Position numbers and translations under genes: made by a program. From Phytophthora hibernalis (taxonomy: Eukaryota; Oomycota; Peronosporomycetes; Peronosporales; Peronosporaceae), in NCBI GenBank assembly GCA_012656075.1, contig JAAKBF010000218.1, positions 310,001-374,000 of the forward strand: DNA of 64,000 nt, written 5' to 3'. A model generated the notes under the pieces. That model saw only the letters and a list, made by a program, of their open reading frames with translations. It made no database searches and had not been told where the DNA came from. This document shows positions 22,517 through 33,161 of this stretch, one piece after another. The first letter of the stretch is position 1. Each line of letters begins with the position of its first letter.

Positions 22517-23249
22517 TAGTTTAAAATGCCAATAAGCATCGCTACATGTATAATAGTTCATTCCTGTTTCTCAGTTGATATTCCAGCCTGTGATTCTTGT
22601 GGCTTGCTGCTCACCACGGGTGGGCGGAGCCCACGGGCAGCTTGCTGGCATCAAGTTGCGACTTTAGCCCGTTTCAAGGTTCGGATAAAATCTCGGCCGT
22701 CAAACTCACTCAATGCATCTTCTTCGCTGCGGCCACGTTCGATCAGTTGTATAGCCGTATCCCTGCTTGCGGTCAAATGTAAAGTGGCACATGTCTGCGG
22801 TATTATTGCCGGTCTTGGTGATCTTCTTCGTATTGCTCCTACGACTAGGGGTTCAGTTCTCGTTTTTGTCGCTTGTTATTTCTTGCCCAAACGTCGCCCC
22901 AAGAAATCAGACCAAACTACCGTCTCCGGAGACGGTTGTTTCGTCTGATTTCTTGTTTGCCCATGCGATCTCTGAAGGGTCTCTTTCGCGCGCAATCTAA
23001 TATCTTTCGAACTTCGAGTGCACTCGCATTCCTGGACCTCGCACTTTAATGTGGCTGCTTAGAGCGTGTTCGCTTTGTAACCGGAGATAGATATGACTTT
23101 TCAGCACAGCAATAATGAGCCAGGATTGTTTTAAAATGAGCAGATCACAACAACATGACTAGAGGCAAAACAGCGCTTTCTTCTCTACCTCTCAGAGGTA
23201 GAGAGAAGTCCAACCGCCTAGGTAGGGTGTGCACAGCCACATATTCGCA
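22517..23249. other. Intergenic between two transposons, no gene
   Basis: No coding region was recognised. The stretch holds an imperfect palindrome at 22901-22954 and a shorter one at about 23178-23208 just upstream of the Harbinger-like transposase. Confidence 0.5.
22901..22954. repeat. 54-bp imperfect palindrome
   Basis: The arms begin AAGAAATCAGAC and end GTCTGATTTCTT, and meet at CTCCGGAG. They are about 26 bases each with a few mismatches. It could form a stable hairpin or be a leftover of a foldback element. Confidence 0.7.
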
Positions 23250-24357
23250 ATGGAGGACGAGGGAACTATTGCTGTTGCAGTGTGCTCTGCGGTCGCTCAG
23301 TGCATCGGACTGTACGCTGACAGCTGCGACTCTGGTCCGTCGAGTAAAAAGACGCAGATTCTGACTGTGACTAGCCTGAGGTTCGAGCCGATGCTTCAGT
23401 CCGCTGCGTATGCGGGCTGGTTCGAGAACAATCTTCGCTGTACCAAGCGGACCTTCCTACAGATTGCTAGTTTCTTACAAGATCACGGAATCGGGTTTGC
23501 AGCAGCAAAAGTCAAGCAGCATTCCTACGAAAAAATTCGCAGCTGCGCTTTATTTTTGAGGTCTTCGGGTGGGTATCGCGAGGTGGGTATCGCGAGGTGG
23601 GAGCCGCCATGGGCGTGTCGAGAAGCTACGTGATGGAGATCACCACTGAAGTAGTGCACGTTCTGAACAAAGTGGCACCTGATGTCATCTCTTACCCGCG
23701 GTGTCTTCAGGTTTGGGAAGAAAATGAGGCTACGTTTGCATCTCGCCATGGATATCCAGGGGTTGTTGGTGCTGTGGACGGATCTTTGATTGCAATTGAG
23801 CGGCCTGAAGCAAACGATGGTTTTTACTGCCGTAAATGCTACCCAGCGTTAAATGTTCAAGCTATTGTGACCGCGGAAAATTCATTTCTGAGTGTTGAAG
23901 TACGTCCTGGGTCATGGTCGGACAGTAAATGCTGGCAGCATAGTGTCATTGGACGGACACTGTACAACGTAATCCCGTCAGGAACACACTTTATTGGTGA
24001 TGCAGGGTATGCACTCATCCCTGGTCTTTTAGTACCGTACTGCGAACGCGAAGAAGGTGGGGTGCTATCCGCCCGCCAGAAGCAATTTAATTTTCTGCAC
24101 TCCAGTACACGCTTGTCCGTCGAGTACGTTCGGGATTTGGAAGGGGCGTTTCAGATTGTTACAAGGTGTACTCAATCAGGAGACGCCATGCCGCGCTGCA
24201 GAAGTTGTGCTAGCAACTATTGTGCTGCACAATATGATGAATCGGTTTCGCGTCACAGCGTCAATTCCCCTCTACCTGGAAGACGAAGAAGAGGATTCGT
24301 TCATCCTCGATTTAAGTCAGCCAAGTGGTCAACGTAATATTGGTATTGTAAAAATGT
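23250..24357 (+). pseudogene. PIF/Harbinger DDE transposase (HARBI1-like), copy 1
   Basis: HARBI1-type nuclease. The N-terminal part reads MEDEGTIAVAVCSAV..., and the core has the family motifs GVVGAVDGSLIAIERP (first Asp), THFIGDAGYALIPGLLVPY (second Asp) and, in a shifted frame, FGIWKGRFRLLQ with LATIVLHNMM. The frame is broken twice. At 23571-23598 a 14-base unit is repeated in tandem; removing one copy restores SSGGYREVGAAMGVSRSYV. Near 24131 one T is missing in GTTC. A partner gene lies convergently at 24452-24915. The terminal repeats were not found, so the element edges are unknown. Confidence 0.85.
23571..23598. repeat. 14-bp tandem duplication inside transposase
   Basis: The unit GGGTATCGCGAGGT occurs twice without a gap. 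Fourteen is not a multiple of three, so the duplication shifts the transposase frame. Deleting either copy rebuilds the conserved protein. Confidence 0.9.
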
Positions 24358-24451
24358 AAAAAGAAATGCCATTGTTAGTCACATGTGTAGCTATTTTTGG
24401 AATGAAACCATTCATGGCTACAACTAGTTGGCCTGGGCGCTGTGTGACGCC

Positions 24452-24915
24452 CTATTCGATTGTATGGTTGCTGGCGCTGGTGGTTAAGAATTGGATGAGG
24501 TTGTTCAGCACATGCGTCTGAGCTTGAACGGTTTGCGTCAGCTCTTTGGAGCGAACTCGCCATCTCGCCATCTTTGCCAGTCACTTTTGAGGCTTAAAAG
24601 CAGCCGCAATATTGTTGAGTCCTGCACCGATCGATCGCATGCCATCAGCAGCGTCTGCTTTATCTCTTGCCCGCTTGCCCGTGTAGCGTCGCCACCCTCC
24701 TCGTGTCCATCACGGTCTGCATCACCTTCAAGTCCTACTTGCAAAGTTTCCTCTGACGGACTTTGATCATCACCCTGTGCCGAGATGCCAACGTCCTGTA
24801 CCAAGATGTTAACGCCCTGTTCCGAGATGTCATCGTGCATTTCATTGCTAGTGGCATCACTTGAGAAAAATGCCTCGGAGTTCATGCCTTCGAGATCACG
24901 CCACACGTCACACAT
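24452..24915 (-). pseudogene. Putative Harbinger partner (second) protein, copy 1, C-terminal part
   Basis: The reading MCDVWRDLEGMNSEAFF... is acidic in its first half. It continues, after a frame break near 24550, into the heptad-like ELTQTVQAQTHVLNNLIQFL, ending at a stop at 24452. Harbinger elements carry a second, Myb/SANT-like protein needed for transposition. The position, convergent with the DDE gene, and a coiled-coil end fit that role. A more basic upstream part may continue on the minus strand to about 25.4 kb but could not be assembled. Moderate to low confidence. Confidence 0.4.
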
Positions 24916-25810
24916 GGTGGCAAAACACGGTAGTTCTTTTAGAGGTCGCTAGGTGATTTTACCGGTTGCTGCTTGGGCAACTTGATAAGCTGTGTACTGC
25001 TTGTGCATGTGCATGTGCTTGATCTGCAACAATAATAAAACAATAGCATACGCGTTATTTTGCTGCAACATCATACTACATTGTTAAATACTACAGTAGT
25101 AGTCTTGAATGTAATTTACCTTCGATATGCACTGACCAGCATCCACCTTGAGGCCTCCGAGGCGGAAGGTCTCTGCTGCCACCAGGCCCCACGCGGCTGC
25201 GAGCTGTTTGGAGCTTTTCGATCCTTGAAAACGCCATTTCATGGGCCCGTAACGCAGTCAAAGCAGCGTATCGGCTGCTTTTGTTGTCCAGGAAAATTGC
25301 GGCAGGGTGGTGGTGAACCAGCCTTGCGCCTGCTCTTTCCTCGGGTAGAAGATGTCACCGATTCAGACAGCTCCTTGTGCACTTGAAAGTGGCTAAGTCG
25401 ATGCTGTGGTAGCATGCACTGTAGTTGACGTTTGGGCGAGCGGTAAGTTGGCCGCTGCATCGGCAACGCTATCAGCTGATAGCAAATCTTCAACTTCGAG
25501 GGAAGGGGTCAGGAGAGCAGAGGCGTGTGCTCGAGGCTTGCATCGTTGCCGTCGGGCGGTGTCGGTGCTGCGGGGTCTGCAGCTGCAGCGACAGGGGCGC
25601 CACACGGGTAAGATGCGTGGGCATCACTGCAAATATCCGACTGAATGTCTGTCGCAGAGCCACATGATTCGCGGCATATCATTGGATAAAATCAGGGCAA
25701 AAATATACTAGAGATGGGTACATAGCGAACCAACTGGAAATGGATATCAGTTGCCATCTCCATTTCCAGTTCAACGCGAACACGCTCTTATGCCACTCAA
25801 ATCGCGTAGG
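24916..25810. other. Region between the two Harbinger-like units
   Basis: Possible remains of the N-terminal exon of the first partner gene lie on the minus strand (25140-25400). Otherwise there is no clear frame, and no terminal inverted repeats were found between the units. Confidence 0.3.
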
Positions 25811-26950
25811 ATGGCGTCGAAGGGCTCAAAGAAGACGGCGAAGAATAACCCCCACACACACAGAAGACGTCACCATCAAACCAAAAAGGGGCAAGCCTGC
25901 GAAGAAAAAGACAAAAAATCGTGCACACCACGGACCAGCAATTCCTCGCAATGGTGCAGTGGCTTGAGAATCAAGTAACTATAAGATCATCGTTGGCGAT
26001 GCCACGACTGGCAAGACCGTGGAGCATGGTGTGGGTATCACGAAGATTGATGCGTTCAAACGAATGACAGCGTATGTTTACGGTGCCACAATGACGCAAA
26101 TGCGCTCGAGTCTATGATGCTGTCCTTGCCGAACCGGTCAGGTTCAGTCTTTCAGAGTCGCTGGAAGTCCTACCTTGCCCGCTACACGTCCGCTCGCGAC
26201 AAGCTCACGCATCAAACCGGCTTCGGTATCACTGCTGAGATGCTTGCGCATGGAATTACGATCAAAGAGATGGTAAAGAAAGCCTGCCCCTACTACTATA
26301 GTATTAACAACATCTTCGGCGAGCAAGCAAATGTGGAGCCTTCATCTCATACGGTGGGGCTCGAGAGCGAGGAGGGCGAGGAATACACAAGCCTTGATTT
26401 TGATGTCGATCTACCCAGTAACGAGGAGTCTTCTATAAGCAGTGACGAAGAAGCGCCCGCTCACGGTGATCTCGGACGCGAAACCAACGAACCTTTGCTG
26501 AATTTTAATCTTCCAGTGGGTGTTTTTGCATGCCTCCTATTGACACTGTGTCAACCGCTACGAGCGAGTGTTCTTCAAGCACGCAATTGACATCGGTTTC
26601 ATTGTCGTCGCTTCCTTCGCTTGCGTCACGTGCCAAAAATTGATGCTGTTTAGAGCGGAGACGCTCGCGGTCTCGACAAGGCAAATTATGCGAAGCGTCG
26701 GGATTTTGCCAACACGTACACGGATGCGGCTGACAAGCGTCTTCAGCTAAGTGAAAAACGTGGATCTAGCCTTGAGGGAAAAAGATCGAGCACGATCGCT
26801 TTCGCCGCCAGGATCTCGAAGAACGCGAGCGTGATCGTCTCCAGTGAGCTGCCGATAAGAGAGCCGAAGAGAAGAACATAATGGCACTGCAATTGCTATT
26901 GAACGGAAATCGCTCCAGGAATTCAACGCGATCCTGCAGGTGTTCTTCCC
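25811..26950 (+). pseudogene. Harbinger partner (Myb-like) protein, copy 2, broken
   Basis: Starts at MASKGSKKTAKNN, a basic Lys-rich leader. After frame shifts it reads NYKIIVGDATTGKTVEHGVG and ITKIDAFKRMTAYVY. Then comes the well-preserved part (26114-26590) with QSRWKSYLARYTSARDK, TGFGITAEMLAHGITIKEM and ACPYYYSINNIFGEQANVEP. That order (a Trp-containing fold, then TGxGI, then C-P-x-Y-x-x-x-x-x-L/I-F-G) is what I know from oomycete Harbinger-associated proteins. An acidic stretch and a charged coiled-coil end (LEERERDRLQ, RAEEKNIMALQLLLNGNRS) follow. There are several stops and frameshifts. The gene converges on a DDE gene at 27039-28131. Confidence 0.6.
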
Positions 26951-27038
26951 CAACTAAGGTCACAGAAGTATTGGCGTCGTATTCAATTGTGTATAACTTT
27001 TTCTATAAACTGGCTTGATCCTCGAAGTCGATCATGCT

Positions 27039-28131
27039 TTAGTCGTTCACGTTTGTTAAAACCCGCTCGAGCGTTTTCATCTCCCGTTCCCATGGTGTTG
27101 TTGTTGTTTTATCTTCGTCGTCCGAATTACTGTCGTCATCCCAGACATCGTTCAGCTCCAGTCCGATATTGTGTAGCGTCGCGCATGCTAGGATAGGGTT
27201 GTTGACCACCGCAAAGTCCTTCTATTTCCGAATCTGGGTCCTAATTCCTTTGAGAGACATCCAGGAGATTTTTCCACAGGTCGATGGTGTTTTCGACAAT
27301 AACTTGAGCACTTCAGTGTACGTCGTTAAAAACGCCGTGTTGTCAGGCTTTAGAGCTGACGGCTTCTTATACGGCGTAATGATGTCCTTTGACAAAGCAT
27401 ATCCAGAGTCACCAAGCAGATACTGGTCGCCCGTGAAATGCTTGGGGGTCTGTTGGAGCGCTGGTGACTGTGCGAAAACGGTGGAGTCGGCGCACGAGCC
27501 CGGTCAGTCAGTGTTAACCATGATAATTCGTTTGTCTTCATTGCACACGACTTGAACGTTCAGTGAATAGCGACACTTGCGGTAATAATGCAGCGCGCCT
27601 TCGATGTGCGGCTTCTGATCAAAGCACACGTGTGTACCATCCACCATGCCTATCATTCCAGGCAGGCTGTAACGTTCACGATGAAATGCTGATGGTACTG
27701 CTCGTTGAATGGGCGAAGGCCATTTCACGTAGTGGTTGTAGTGCTGTAGCAACGCCTGCCGGTCACAGTGCCAGCTCACACTCCGTAGTGACGCACAAGG
27801 TTCTAGTTAGAATTGCCATTTCCACAGGCGCCGAGCCACTCGAGCGCAATTGAAGTTGAACGGTAACGTCTCGTTGAGGTTTGGTCCCACGCTGCGTAAA
27901 TCGCACGTCGTCAACGATCAGCTGCCATATCATCTCAAAAGTAGCCTTCGTAACCCGAAGCGAATTCTTGAACCCATCATCCCGCAAGTCAAAGACAAGG
28001 CGGTGGTGAGTGTCTGAGAGGGCAATGTTTGATCTCGAGACCAAGTAGCTGTTCAGCTTCACGCCACAGTACAGATCGTGAGCTTCATCCAGCTCGGAGC
28101 GATCGGCGTCGGAGTCGTCATCAAGCAACAT
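27039..28131 (-). pseudogene. PIF/Harbinger DDE transposase (HARBI1-like), copy 2
   Basis: The N-terminus is acidic (MLLDDDSDADRSELDEAHDL). The helix-turn-helix region LRVTKATFEMIWQLIVDDV leads to the core GMIGMVDGTHVCFDQKPH (first Asp), YYRKCRYSLNVQVVCN and YLLGDSGYALSKDIITPY (second Asp), then ATLHNIGLELNDVWDDD near the C-terminus. Several frame breaks and stops occur (about 27770, 27500 and 27240). Pairing with the gene at 25811 gives a two-gene Harbinger unit in mirror order to copy 1. The sequence is clearly divergent from copy 1, so this is a different subfamily rather than a duplication. Confidence 0.8.
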
Positions 28132-29284
28132 GTGGCAGAAGATCGTACTGGAGAGCGATCTCAGCAGTTTGGCCCGCTCCGACTCCGGTATAGTAACCTA
28201 TTCATCGAGCACAAGGACGTTAGCCATGCCCCTCCCCCGATCCATTCCCACCTTACCAAAATTCGGAGCCGAGCGCGGTCTTCACTGGGGGGCCTTGAGG
28301 AGATTGTGAGAAATCCCACCAGTCAACAGAAATGAAGCCGATTTCTGTTGTGATATTTGCCGGAGGTAAAAGACCAAGAATTGAAACCCCATATTGGAAA
28401 CCAGAAAGAAACCTGAAAATACCCAGGTATTGCTCAGGTTTTTAACCCAAAGATGAACGTTCTTTGCACATTTATTTCAAAATTTAGACAAATATGTCTA
28501 TAAACATATCCCTTTTCAATGCATGCTTTTTCGCGCACTTGCTCGTTCAGCAAAGAAGCAGAGATGAATAAAAACACAAACTAATAACTGTTACCTTTGC
28601 ATTTTCCCTTCAGATACGAAAATCATTTTTCTCGTAGAGCAAGCAGCAAAAACGCACAATTAAGTTTGTATGCAATCTACAGGAATTGCACTGTTTATAT
28701 TGTATTTTGTGAAGATACCGGTATCTCGAAATACTATTATAGTGCTACCCGCGAGCAACAAGTGAGAAAGTGACTTAAGTTTAGCATGGTATAGATAAAT
28801 ACAATCAAACAGAGTGTGGGAGCTTTTAGAATGTTCTAGAAGCTCTTATCCGCCCGAACTATGGGGACGGCACTATTACTTTGGCACATTCCCCCAAGAA
28901 ATCATCTTCAAGATATATGATACTTTTAGAACATGTCGAGAAAAATATTACATAATAGAATAAGTATACTAAAAAGAACAGATGGGTATCTTTAGTATCA
29001 ACGGATACTAGTATAGCATCAGGATCATATGATAAGTGCCGTTGGTCCGAACCCGTGAACTGGACGCGAACGCTGCTCTTTTTATATTTTAGGGCATTTC
29101 GCGGACGGACTACCGATCTAAAAATTTGAGTACCTATTGAAACCTATTTTGTACCGATCGAAGTACTCTTTGTACCTAGAGATACTCAGACTTACATGGC
29201 CATACACGTCGTGTATCATGAACGAAAAGAGCTTGTATCTTGAAGGTAATTTATAAGTTTCTACAGGACATTATACTCTACAAA
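28132..29284. other. Non-coding AT-rich stretch
   Basis: No gene is seen. There is a short palindrome near 28324-28350 (CAACAGAAATG ... CATTTCTGTTG-like) and many short TA-rich repeats, consistent with old repeat DNA. Confidence 0.5.
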
Positions 29285-29479
29285 TAATGGAGCGATTCCC
29301 GCAGAGGTTTTGGAAGGAATAAATTCCAATTCCAAACGAGAAAGGACGGCGTTTGGGAAATAACATCCATATAACAGACAATCAGATCTGGGACAGTCAA
29401 TCAAAGGACACGAATAGATCTGGCGCCCCCCTCCGCCAGATTTATTCCTTCCAAAACCTGTGCGGCAATCGCTCCAATA
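29285..29479. mobile_element. Small MITE with ~36-bp terminal inverted repeats
   Basis: The end from 29289 (GGAGCGATTCCCGCAGAGG...) matches the reverse complement of the end at 29475 over about 36 bases with three mismatches. Both ends are bounded by TA (29285 and 29478), which fits Tc1/mariner-type target choice. At about 190 bp with no coding capacity it is a non-autonomous element. The TA flank could be chance in AT-rich DNA. Confidence 0.7.
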
Positions 29480-30300
29480 CCGGATATAAATGTGTAATTT
29501 CTTATTCTAAGTAGCTTTATAACTTTCAAGGTTTACTTGTTTTCGCAAGATCGCACCTCCAATCGCACCACCTCCTTAGCTCTGAAATAAATTTCAAAGA
29601 ACACTGGCAACATTTTCAAATTTTCTACTCTAGTGTTTTCGAAACTGGGCGTGATTGTTTGGCTATACAGACGTGTTTTATTTGTAAACTCGACACTAAG
29701 GCGACCTTTCGGCTATTCTCGACAAGTGTTTTCGGGTAAGATCGTCACTAAGGTGATATATCGGCTATTCTCGACAAGTGTTTTCGGGTAAATTCGACAT
29801 TGAGCGAGAATCCGTATTGAAGCTGTGGCACAAACTCACTTCTGCAAATGCGGAAGTATTACACTTTGGTGGAGATTCAACGTCATGCACGCGTAAATCA
29901 ACATTTCGTTGGACACCAACCAAATACCAGCTAGTTACTTGATGTTTTACATATTGTTTGCACCACTGCACCGCCGCTGGGCGACGACGCTTCTTCAGCG
30001 CCTGCGCGGGCGTCAACGCGTACGTCTCTTATGTGATACGATCGACACTAGGCGTTTGTATTGAGAAACACATTTTTTTTGCTCCCCTCCGACCGATACG
30101 ACGGAATGGCTAGTATAGAGGACTTACCTAACCCTATGTACAACCATTGGTAGATACTATCTGGTTGCGTGTTTTTGATTGGCTAATTAAAAATCAGTGA
30201 TAGGCCCCGTACAGTATACAAAATCTAAGTAAGGTCAGATAAGTGATCAATTCATCCATATCAAACTTCCAGGTACAATGCTTCACTCTTTTTGTCAAAG
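29480..30300. other. Non-coding repeat DNA, no gene
   Basis: Apart from the tandem repeat at 29691-29794 no structure or gene was recognised. Short frames here have no family features. Confidence 0.4.
29691..29794. repeat. Two tandem copies of a 52-bp unit
   Basis: Units start at 29691 and 29743. They share the block CGGCTATTCTCGACAAGTG and the following TTTTCGGGTAA without change, while the start of each unit differs at several bases. Confidence 0.85.
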
Positions 30301-31167
30301 TGCTCATCTCCTGGTCTTAACTAGTTTGAGCGCACTAACCATAATCTTCATGCAGCACACGCTGTGACGACGGGTTGGTTGCACCTTCCGCATAAATAGC
30401 CTTCACCGTTATCCACACCTTCTTCTTGGTCAGCGCCTCAATGGTAGCAAACTTCACCAAACCTTTCATTTGGCCTTCCTTCGCGTATTCTCAAATCACC
30501 TCATCACTGTATCACAATCTGACGTCAAAGACACAAATGTCTCGCCATTCACAGACATTTACTCCAGATGTATTATCCAACACACACGGCACGTAAAAGC
30601 TGTTACCAGAACTACCCAAAGCCGAATTACTGAACCACGGTAACGGTTTCTTCCACGACTTCAATCATGGTATAATGTTTGGTCTTCTTTTCTCCAGACT
30701 TGCTCGCGTCGAAATATCCGGGAAGATCGTCACAGATGTCGGCATTGTTTTGCTGCTTCAGGTTTTGTCCCTGAGATTTACTACCCGTAGCCCTGACATC
30801 ACGAGCTAGGCAAGATTGCGCTTCATTTCGCTCCGTCAATAATATGCTTCAATCCAATAAACAATATAGATTGTAACCGATGCGTCTTTGGGGCGACTTC
30901 AATGCCAGCACTTAAGAATCTGTTATCTCCATGGAGTCAGAGGAATTGAGACGGGAACCACTTGAGAAGGTTGGTGCGGGTGATGGTCGTTAGCGAGTAC
31001 AGAAAGTAGCCTTCTACACACTCGAAATAAAACGCCTTAAACGGTTTGCAGTTTCCTGACTTACCGATGGCACGAGTATCCAGCGCTTCACGACTAGCAA
31101 GATCACCCAAACTTGAGAGACGCTCGCAATGCAGGTCAGGAAACAGTACATCTAGTAGTCTAAACAT
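30300..31167 (-). pseudogene. Possible piggyBac-type transposase remnant
   Basis: The frame 31167-30937 reads MFRLLDVLFPDLHCERLSSL followed by GDLASREALDTRAIGKSG. This resembles the N-terminal block of oomycete piggyBac-derived transposases, where a V/L-F-x-D stretch is followed by G-x-x-A-x-R-x-x-L-D. Lower down on the same strand, 30839-30627 and 30480-30330 contain further open pieces (ADICDDLPGYFDAS, WITVKAIYAEGATNPSSQR) that I cannot place. The catalytic Asp residues were not found. The assignment is a weak pattern match. Confidence 0.3.
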
Positions 31168-31274
31168 TCAGTCCACTGTCACTCGCTGATTGGCTGTGTA
31201 AGCCACAAGAGGACCCAGGAACCAACACTCCTACTGTACAAGAACAATGACTGGCCGCTCGCCGCCGGGCCCTG

Positions 31275-32809
31275 ATGGGGGACGCTTGCGAGTTAGGGAT
31301 TCAACGAGAGCGGCGCCATCGACCTCCAGATCCCATAGTATCATCTCCCGGTGCAACGAATGCCACCGAGAGAGCGCCACACACGCAGCCTGAGACGCCA
31401 TCAGGGCGGGAACGAGAACCAACCAAGACAGGTGAGGGAGATAATCATTCGGAGCTAGAACGTCCCCCGACAACGCGAGCGCGGCCATTTTCCGGCCTAA
31501 ACGCCCGGGACCCTGGGAAGACGGACGCGCGGAACGGCTCAAAGCGACACTGCTGAAGGAACGGGCTGCGCCTGTAAACGCGGAAGACCGGGTGTGCATC
31601 AAGCTATGCGTGCAGATGCTTTTCGACCTTGTCTGCTACGGGCAGATACGCACCTACGCGAGATGACAGAGTGTGAGGAACATATTCGGCAGGAATACTT
31701 ACAGGGAGGCCTGGAGTTGCCGCACCCTCCTTTCTTCATTAACGAAGTATTGCCAGCCCTCCAGAGGACACAGCTGCGCGAGTTCCACGACGAAAACCTA
31801 ATCTACCGTTTAACTGCAGCAATCCCTCCGGAGGTGCGGCTCCCACGGGGCATTGCCCAGCGAACAATCCTCAAAACCTTAGTTTTGAGGCCAACACCAC
31901 TTTCAATGTCGGCCAGAACATGATGCGACGGCTGATGGAAGATGATGAACGAATCACATTTGATGGGGCATTCGTCCTCACGTTCGTATTTGCGTCTCAC
32001 GCGCGCGCCAAGCCTTGGGTCAACGCGACACTACGCCTCCGGAATTCTCTCAGCATGTTGAAAGACACTACTGGCTTCGATCGGGCCGCGGCCAAGGGTG
32101 AAATGACGGTGGACCAATGAGCCTTGTGCTATGAGATAAAAATCATGAATGCGGGCGCGCTTGGGGCCACGGCACTTCATCTCGCTCTTCAGCAAATGGC
32201 GGGGGTTCGGTGGTACAGATTGCGCGACCAACTAAGAAGACTGCACCAGCAGCCCAAGACAGAGACCACTGGCTGGTTACCTTTCATCCCACTAGCTGTC
32301 CTCCCGCTCTGAGTGGGGTAACATATCTGCTACTCGATGAGCAACCGGTCCTACTCCATCACCATCGCACCAGACTTCGGATCCCGTGTTTTCACTGCTA
32401 CAGTCCGAGCCACTCGGCCACAACTTGCAAAACTATCGATGCACGGTTTGGCGCCACGAAGGCTAAATTCGTCCGCACCTTCGCCGGTCTGGTGAGCGCA
32501 GTTCCCCCGATCAGCCCTGGCAAAGTACAAGCGGTCACGGTCCGTCCGTTTACTTCAATGCTACGGGAAGCGACTGAAAAGCATCTGCTAGTAGATGCAA
32601 AATCCAGAGCACTCCTGGCGCGTACTTCAGGAGATATAATCCGATCTGCCAAAATCCCACAGTCGCCGCCCCATGGGAGGACACGAGCTCAAGCGCAATT
32701 CCTGTCGTCAGTTAGCCTTTTCGATAACACCGTAAGCCCTGCCCCACGTCGACGAAGCCGTTTTCTCCCAAGAAACCTCGGCAGAGGAAGAAAAAAGGGC
32801 AACAACTGA
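31275..32809 (+). pseudogene. LINE ORF1 (gag-like) with CCHC zinc knuckle
   Basis: The first piece (MGDACELGIQRERRHRPPD) is Arg/Pro-rich and polar. The middle piece (31594-31923) is helical and acidic (MTECEEHIRQEYLQGGLELP). The third piece (32210-32809) contains the zinc knuckle CFHCYSPSHSATTC at about 32387-32428, a C-x2-C-x4-H-x4-C motif that binds RNA in gag proteins, and then a basic tail (PAPRRRSRFLPRNLGRGRKK). Frame breaks lie near 31570, 31900 and 32115. Confidence 0.7.
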
Positions 32810-33161
32810 GCGGGAGCCAGCGCCAGCCTCGCACGACTGCGCGCGCATCCAAGCGTCAGCTCAAATATGATGCCTTTATCGAGACGGCAAGGCCAACTCA
32901 AAACAGTTACGAGGCCCTGCAAGATGAGGAAGGCATCAAAATGGATAACGATGAACACGGAGACCTCATTATTGTGGACAATGTGGAGCGGACTAGCATG
33001 AGTGACGATGAAGAAATGAAGAAGAGTGACCAGGCGAGGCAGTGCCCCGAGACGGAGATGGTAGTGGACGTTACGAAGGAAGACGATGAGATGAGCATTG
33101 GGATCAGTGACGAAGCCAGTATGCTTTCCCACCTGGTGCCACAAGTCCAAGGGCTGAGGGC

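Noticed and set aside
24057..24359. Separate small gene behind the Harbinger transposase
   Set aside because: It is the true C-terminus of the transposase in a shifted frame (GIWKGRFRLLQ, VLATIVLHNMM).
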